Below are positions 58,018 through 64,000 of a DNA stretch of 64,000 nt, one piece after another. Position 1 is the stretch's first letter. Every line of letters begins with the position of its first letter. Made by a program: the position numbers and the translations under genes. The notes below the pieces were generated by a model, which did no database searches, was not told the origin of the DNA, and saw nothing but the letters and a program-made list of their open reading frames with translations. The DNA comes from Sambucus nigra (lineage: Eukaryota; Streptophyta; Magnoliopsida; Dipsacales; Adoxaceae), in assembly GCA_949130495.1 (NCBI GenBank), contig OX422215.1, positions 7,169,302-7,233,301 on the forward strand, read 5' to 3'.

Positions 58018-58910
58018 TCAAATTGGAGACCACTCCTTTCTTGCCAAGGATAACTAAACATGGCAGCTATAGATACAATCCAAAGATTATAAATTTGGGC
58101 ACGAACTTTAACATTTGGAAGATGATCTAACAAGTCAAAAATGTATGTAGCAAGGTGGGGAGTAAATTTGAATATAGAAGATAACGAGTTTTAGTAATAT
58201 GAAACATGCTCATAGTGTAAGAATAAGTGATCTTCAGTCTCATAATGAGAAGGAATATGACAAAATAGACCATATGAAACAATTTTCAATCCATGTCTTC
58301 TTATATTATTGTTAGAGTGAATATTTTGGTAAATAATTCTCCATAAAAGGAGTCATTTTCTTGGAGGACTAAAAGGCTGCCATAACTTGACGAATTTCTT
58401 AAATCTAGAATTTTCATCTCCAACCCACTAATCAGTAATGCATATAGGATGGGAATATTTAAATGCCATATACATATGAGACTTCAACCTGGATCTGAGA
58501 AAAGAAGAAAGGATGTTCCCTTACATGTGTCTACAACAAGAAATTTAACTAGGAAATCTCTATTTAGATCTTTGGGGCTTATCAAATCTAATACCCCTCG
58601 AAAAGAGGCAGGCACAAGGTAGACCAAAAGAGGGTGATAAGCTTCTTATTGGAAGGGGGAACCAGTCCAAATAAAGTTTTTAATTTTCATCTCAAAAAAC
58701 TTCACTAACTTTCCATGTCATTTGTAAACTACAAAAGAATGCATCAATTTACCAAAAACATTGGCAATCAAACATACCATTACTAATGGGAACACCGAAA
58801 AAGTTATCTTAGATGTTGGAAGAGATGGTGCATGCATCAACCAAGGACAATCCCTAAAAATGACTCTCATAAACCCTCTTCTACATGCCCTGCCTGCCTC
58901 CACCAGGTTC
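58018..58910 (-). pseudogene. L1-type LINE remnant, RT C-terminus and zf-RVT
   Basis: Minus-strand pieces follow the order of the 3' part of plant L1 ORF2: MHSFVVYK, stop, HGKLVKFFEM, then KNFIWTGS (about 58660-58690; L1 RTs have an RNFIWTG motif here). Next come SPKDLNRDFLVKFLV, FKKFVKLWQPFSPP, then LLLWRIIYQNIHSNNNIRRHG and ETEDHLFLHYEHVS (58200-58390), which match the zf-RVT region, and a trailing NLWIVSIAAMF. Frame shifts and stops occur throughout. The catalytic palm of the RT is not present. Confidence 0.6.
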
Positions 58911-59550
58911 CATACTAAAAAAACATAACAAATTAACTAAAAGAAGTAACATAATTGTGTTACAAGTTAGAATTTCATACAAACTCACATTCAAATCCAA
59001 AAGTGTGAAAAATTACAGTTAATTCCAAAAACATATAATTCCACTAATAATAAAAATTTATAATCTAATAACAGTGTCTAATGTCCAATACGCAATACGC
59101 AATAATAAAATTCTATCGTAGTTAATTACCCAGCTCAGATTTCAATCAACTTACATTCTTTTTAAATTAAACAGGATTTATTTTTTCTTGCCTATGGTAC
59201 AAGTTGTCAGGACATTCCATCTCCAATTCAGCTATATGTTCACTGCATATACAAATTACATCATCTTTGAAAACAATCAATATGAGATTACTTATTCGAG
59301 GAAGTGGCAATATGAAACTTACAACAAATACAATTTTATCTCGCTAAAATATTTCAAGATGTACATATGAGTCTTACCAATATCCCCCTTTGGTAAGCTT
59401 ATGAGATGTCTTCCACCAAAGGGGCGAACAACCTGCCAGAATATAAACAACCCCCCCTCTTGTTGCTCTATTCATCCATCATCATTACGCTTATGCATCG
59501 AACCTTTTGGTTGAGGTTTATTTGTGATGGTACCCTTTAAAGAGAGAGTA
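58911..59550. other. Non-coding; possible LTR/polypurine relic
   Basis: On the minus strand, GCTTACCAAAGGGGGATATT followed by GGTAAGACTCATATG (59394 back to about 59365) looks like a copia polypurine tract plus the start of an LTR. Its partner was not found. No gene. Confidence 0.3.
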
Positions 59551-60489
59551 TGTAAGGACACAAATTTCCAATTGAGTCCATGTATAGTATTGGCTCAATT
59601 CCGAACAAAAACATTTATTCATAGGACAGTATGTAATTGTAATACTCTCAAGCCTATGAAGTGTTTGTTGAAGACGTAGCGGCAAAGAGTATAAAGCTTC
59701 ATCAATATGCCGGTTTGCGTATATACATATCAATTGCTTGGAGTTTGGCACCGATTTATCTCTTCCATTTCAAAGAGATGTTTTGGTTTGCTTCTACATC
59801 CATCAAAGAAGAAGACGTTTTGTTGCGATTCTACCCACTTGGAGAAAGGCTCCATGTACGGGTGACGGTGACCATATAAAGTCCTATCGGTGGATTTCGA
59901 GACCGCGGTGGTGTTCCAAGGTTATCCGCTAGGAAGAGGTGTCTACAAGAAGAAGCGTCGAGGCTTGAGAGTGATCGAGTCGTGCGTTGTAAGTCTATCT
60001 GTCTTGTAATTGTAATTCCGTATCTAGTGGATTTGTGGCTAGGACCGTCCGAGGTTGTTTCCCGTCTTAGGTTTTTCCTCATACATCGCGGCGTAGTGTG
60101 ATTGATTTATTTTATCTTGTATAAATAATTTAGAACGCATGCTTAGGATAACTCAAGATAAAATTCGGTTTAAATCATCACACTCATTTAATTTGGTGAT
60201 ATATTAAATATTGGGTAAAGTTTATTTAATTCAAGTCATTTGCTAAAATTTGGTTTCGCTTAATTTGCTAATATTGATAAATATGACTTAGGCAAATTCT
60301 AGGACTTGGATTAATTAATTGGTTTAAGTGAATATATTAATTGATTAATTTTACTTCACTTGGTTTAATTTTAATTTGTTTGAGAAATTAAAATTTGTTG
60401 ATTTAAAGTTGAACCACCACACCGCTTCCGCATCAAGTTTACATAAAAAAGAAATAATATTTTAGAATTGAGGGCCTCGCGCACCATCA
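59551..60489 (+). repeat. 5' LTR of second element (~939 bp)
   Basis: Starts TGTAAGGACACAAATTTCCA, as in the first element. It also shares GACCGTCCGAGGTTGTTTCC and CATACATCGCGGCGTAGTG-like blocks with it. It ends ...CGCACCATCA three bases before the primer site. It is shorter than the 1256-bp LTR of the first element, so the two are different subfamilies. Confidence 0.8.
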
Positions 60490-60492
60490 AAG

Positions 60493-60550
60493 TGGTATCA
60501 GAGCTTTGATTAAGAAAAACCTCGCGCACTTTCAAAGTGGTATCAGAGCC
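60493..60550 (+). promoter_or_regulatory. Duplicated tRNA-iMet primer-binding site
   Basis: TGGTATCAGAGC occurs at 60493-60504 and TGGTATCAGAGCC at 60538-60550. The ~45-base unit CCTCGCGCAC..TCAAAG + site is tandemly duplicated, so the LTR/primer border is present twice. Confidence 0.85.
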
Positions 60551-60600
60551 AAAAACGATAAATTATTTCGTTAAAGATCCTTAAATAATTTTTAGCTAAA

Positions 60601-62550
60601 ATGGATTTTTCCCCATTTTCAAAATTTCCTATTTTCGATGGTTCAAACTACGCGTATTGGAAAGCGCGTATGAGATCGGCACTAAAGTCTATCGACGAGA
60701 GAGTTTGGATGTCTGTTGTTAACGGGTGGTCCCCACCAACTTATTTAGTTGAAAATGAACGTGTACCCAAACCTGCTGATAGATGGACTGAAAATGAGTT
60801 TAAACTTGCTAATTTCAATTCCCGTGGTTTAAATGCCTTGTTTAGCACTGTCACACCGGATGAATTCCGACTTATTATGACGTGTGAAACCGCTAAAGAA
60901 GCTTGAGATATTTTACAATTAACTCATGAAGGAACTAGTGTCGTTAAAGCTTCAAAACTCCAAAACCTCACCACTCAATTTGAAACTATCAAAATGAATG
61001 AAAAAGAAAATTTTGATGAATTTTATGCTAGACTTTCTGACATTGTTAATTCATCGTTTAACTTGGGAGAGAAAATACCTGACAACCGTGTTGTAAAGAA
61101 AATTTTAAGGTCCCTACCCGATAGATTTATTCCAAAAGTGACGGTTTTAAATTTTTTACCAACTTTAGCCTCTACGAAATTAGAAGAGCTTGTAGGTGAT
61201 TTACAAACCTATGAACTAGATATGTTTCCCTCTAAAACCGAAAAGAAAATCAAAAAGGGCGTTGCTTTAAAAGCCCGAAGAGAGGTCAAACAAGTAGTAG
61301 AGAGCGATAGTGATAGTGACTCGGAATACATGGCTTTGTTTGCACGTAAATTTAGAAAATTTCTTAAAATTAACAAAGACAAATTTAAAAATAATTTTAA
61401 GAAATTTGAATCTTCTAAGCATGACAAGAACGAGAAGATTTCTAAAGCCGAGAAGATATCTAAACCTAGTAATGAAAATTTAGACAGGGACGAGTCTAAT
61501 AAGTGTTTTGGTTGTGAAGGTTATGGCCATAGGGCTTATGAGTGCCCCACTAAACTAAGGAAAGAGGGTAAGCGACCCATTTCATATAATGCGACCCTTA
61601 GTGATAGTGATAAGGAAGAGAGGCCCGATTCCCCCACTAAGAAAAATTTTGTGGCTTTTATGGCTAGTCATGTGAGTGATAATGAGAACTCATCGGTTAG
61701 TGAAACTTTAACACATGACACTTCCAAGGTCATTGTTTATGATTCTCTTGTTTTTGATGATAGTGAGAGTGGAGAAGAAAGAGAGAGTGAAAATGAAGAA
61801 GAGGTTAATGTGAGTGAACTTCAAAATGCTTTTCAAGAACTTTATAAAGAATCTATTAAATTGAAAAGAGCTAATTTGAAGTTAGAAGCTAGTTTAAGAG
61901 AGAGTGTCAAGGTCGTTGATGAACATGATTTAAGAGAAGACCTTAGGACTCGTGAGAGGACTCTTCAAGAGAAGCTTGAATATGTAGAAGGCGAAAGAGA
62001 TAGCCTTAGGGGTTTAATGGAATCCTTGAAAAAGGAGCTTCTTGCTTTTGAAGAGCGAAATGTTTTATTAGAGTATAATATTTTGGAATTGCAAGATAAA
62101 TTAAAAGACTCTAGTAATGTCAAATTTGATTTGGAGTGTCGTTCGGAAAAACTAGATAAAATCTTAGGAACGGTCCAAATTAAAAATGACACTTGTGGTT
62201 TAGGCTTCAATACTTGTAATGAATTTACTCATAAGGCCAAAACCAACGTTTTAGGAGAATCTACTAGGAATGCATTTAAAGATCACTCCTTAGGTAAATC
62301 TTTTTGACATGTTTTTACTTGTACCCATTGTGGTCGAAAAGGTCATCTTAGGAAAATTTGTTTTGATCTTAAACAAATTCCTAGAAAATCCCATAGTAAA
62401 GTAACCACGGTAGTTAAAGTTCCAACACCCCAAGATACTCATTCTTCATTAATTTGGGTTAGGAAATCCGACTTGGTTGCCTTGCAAAATAGGGTTTTTG
62501 ATTCTCATTTACTATCACATGAAACCTCCCTTGCTAAATTTAAAGGTTGA
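60601..62550 (+). pseudogene. gag: gag of second copia element, two in-frame stops
   Basis: Start at 60601 (MDFSPFSKFPIFDGSNYAYW). The capsid-like UBN2/DUF4219 region is followed by LRSLPDRFIPKVTVL, then the first CCHC knuckle CFGCEGYGHRAYEC (about 61501-61542), an acidic Ser-rich stretch, a coiled coil (ELQNAFQELYKESIKLKRAN to LDKILGTVQ), and a second knuckle CTHCGRKGHLRKIC (about 62321-62362). It ends KFKG with a stop at 62548-62550. A TGA at 60904-60906 replaces the Trp codon of EAWDIL, and a second TGA lies at 62305-62307 just before the second knuckle. Everything else stays in one frame. The same domain order as the gag at 35081-36942 shows that the two-knuckle layout is a family trait. 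Confidence 0.9.
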
Positions 62551-64000
62551 ATGTCTTAGTGTTTTATGCATACTCTAGCTTTTTTTGTGCTTCATATTAT
62601 ATATCATTGCTAGATGTATGCATGTTTAGTCATTTTCTAGTCATTGCCTTATTTCATATCACATGCTAGAAATTATGACTTGTTTATCTTTTTGTATTAT
62701 ATTTTGTGTTTGAATTAATTGAAAAATATAAAAAGATTTTTGTTTATCATTTGTGTTTTATTTATCTCATTTAAGCTTAATGAAAAATACAAATGATTTT
62801 TGTTTATTCTTTTGAGTATATATCTTTATTTTTGGTTAAAAATGTCAAAAACTCAAAAAGATTCTATTTTGTGTGTATTTTAGTTTGACACACTTTATGT
62901 GGCATATATTTGTGTTTGAATCCCATCTTTTACGCTCCCACGTGGCTAGAACTTTTGGTTTAGATTATCAATCCTAATTATGTTCTTTACCATATTTTAT
63001 GGAGTAGTTGGATTTTGTGTTGTTTAAATGGATTCCATTTTTATATGCCTCTATTCACACATGCACGAGCTCTTTTGAAATTTTAACTTCATATGTATAT
63101 TTGAGCTATGTGAGGTGTTCTCCTACCAATCTTGTCATCTACATATTTGTGACTTAGGAGGACTCGTGCATGTCAAAATCCATTGCATGTGAGATTTGTG
63201 TGAAAAATGAAAACATGATAAATATAAATGTGCACGGGGAAGGGCTCCAAAAGGATGAATTAAATCCTTTGCGATAGTAAGCCACCGTTTATTGGATCTA
63301 AAAGAAATACGTGATCCAAAGGCCTAAAACAGAATATTTGGCATTAAAAAGAAAACAATTGCCAAGGCCTATGTTTGTTTGATATATTCATTCAAAAGCA
63401 AAAGAATATATATGCTTATTGAGGGAGAATTGGGTGGTATCTCAACGGTTTTCACAATGTCCGTTTATCCTAGTTGTCTTTAATGTCATGACTCTATATG
63501 GTTTGTAGAATCATCATCATGCTAGGCTTGTATGCATTGTGTATGTTTGTTCATTGAGTTCAATCTTCATATTGTCACATGAGGTTATATTTAAATGTGA
63601 TAAAGTTTGCAATCAAATGAGAACTCCGTGAATGTTTATTAAGTGTTTGGGTCTAAATTTAATTGTTACTAGTTCACACCCCAACACTTACGTTTCCATA
63701 TGACACATTTTTGCCATACGAGTGTGCAAATTTATTGTATTTTGTGTTATATATATATATATATATATATCTATATATATATATATATATATGCAAATGC
63801 TTCATTGATATATTTCTAGTTTATATATATATGATATTCGTTTGTCTTTGCCTTGCTTTCTAGTCCTTCTATGCTTATACTTCATTTTTAGTATCTATAA
63901 TGGATTAGTTATGCTTTTGTTGCTCATATGTTTTCACGTCTTATCACTTTAAGCTTCACTATGTTTATTAGTTCTATATCCTTTGCCTATTCCTGAACAA
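62551..64000 (+). other. Non-coding interior of second element; AT microsatellite
   Basis: No coding domain. Blocks align with 33047-35080 of the first element, for example CACGTGGCTAGAACTTTTGG and CCAATCTTGTCATCTACAT, and GGGGAAGGGCTCCAAAAGGA ... AAGCCACCGTTTA. 63750-63793 is an interrupted (TA)n microsatellite. Confidence 0.6.

Larger units (their letters stand above)
59551..64000 (+). mobile_element. Second gag-only copia element, 3' end outside window
   Basis: 5' LTR, primer site, gag and non-coding interior of the same family as the element at 31778-51397, in the opposite orientation. The 3' LTR is beyond the window edge, so the total length is unknown. No pol motif appears in the 1450 bases after gag. 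Confidence 0.85.

Noticed and set aside
60093..60099. GTAGTG as a possible right end of CACTA-C
   Set aside because: It lies within the retrotransposon LTR and is not preceded by the expected TTTTTCTT or by subterminal motifs.

Overview
This is a repeat-dominated, AT-rich stretch of a plant nuclear genome, almost certainly a dicot. It holds plant-type remnants of RTF2, an R2R3-MYB, ALG3 exons and an AP2/TOE-like fragment. It also holds copia-type retrotransposons primed by initiator tRNA-Met, CACTA, hAT and Helitron transposons, an Au-type SINE and an L1 LINE. I see no rRNA or tRNA gene, no CRISPR and no bacterial-style operon. The species cannot be told from the sequence alone.

Layout: (1) 0-2.5 kb: a decaying RTF2-like gene on the minus strand, next to a foldback MITE. 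(2) 3.7-5.9 kb: a Helitron with an internal tandem duplication. (3) 7.0-11.8 kb: two copies of a ~1.6-1.7 kb block carrying an R2R3-MYB gene, one open and one broken, with a stray piece of the RTF2 3' end beside the second. (4) 12.0-12.9 kb: a hAT element with an 8-bp target duplication. (5) 16.4-20.5 kb: a probable Helitron with gene-like cargo. (6) 22.8 kb: an Au-like SINE. (7) 25.6-30.6 kb: a 4.9-kb CACTA element (CACTA-B) with a perfect 3-bp target duplication. (8) 31.8-51.4 kb: a gag-only copia LTR retrotransposon (LTRs 1256 bp each, target duplication CTCAA). Its 5' LTR is split by a 13,135-bp CACTA element (CACTA-A, target duplication AAT). (9) 54.4-55.7 kb: the end of a third CACTA with a broken En/Spm-type protein. 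(10) 58.0-58.9 kb: an L1 LINE remnant. (11) 59.55 kb to the window edge: a second gag-only retrotransposon of the same family.

The most striking object is CACTA-A. Between its terminal repeats it carries the first four exons of an ALG3 mannosyltransferase gene with their introns, a plastid atpI fragment lying in one of those introns, and a copia LTR stub with primer site. It also carries a ~9.2-kb array of about 55 tandem 166/169-bp monomers with higher-order structure. CACTA-A and CACTA-B share the design of their subterminal palindromes (core CACGGT...ACCGTG), which suggests related transposase-binding sites.

Few of these genes are likely to work. The RTF2 copy has lost its start codon, has frame shifts in its ubiquitin-like region and lacks a predicted zinc ligand. 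Both gag genes carry premature stops. Only the MYB copy at 10.3-10.7 kb is an uninterrupted short ORF with a TATA-like box. All identifications are from reading the sequence; no database search was run.
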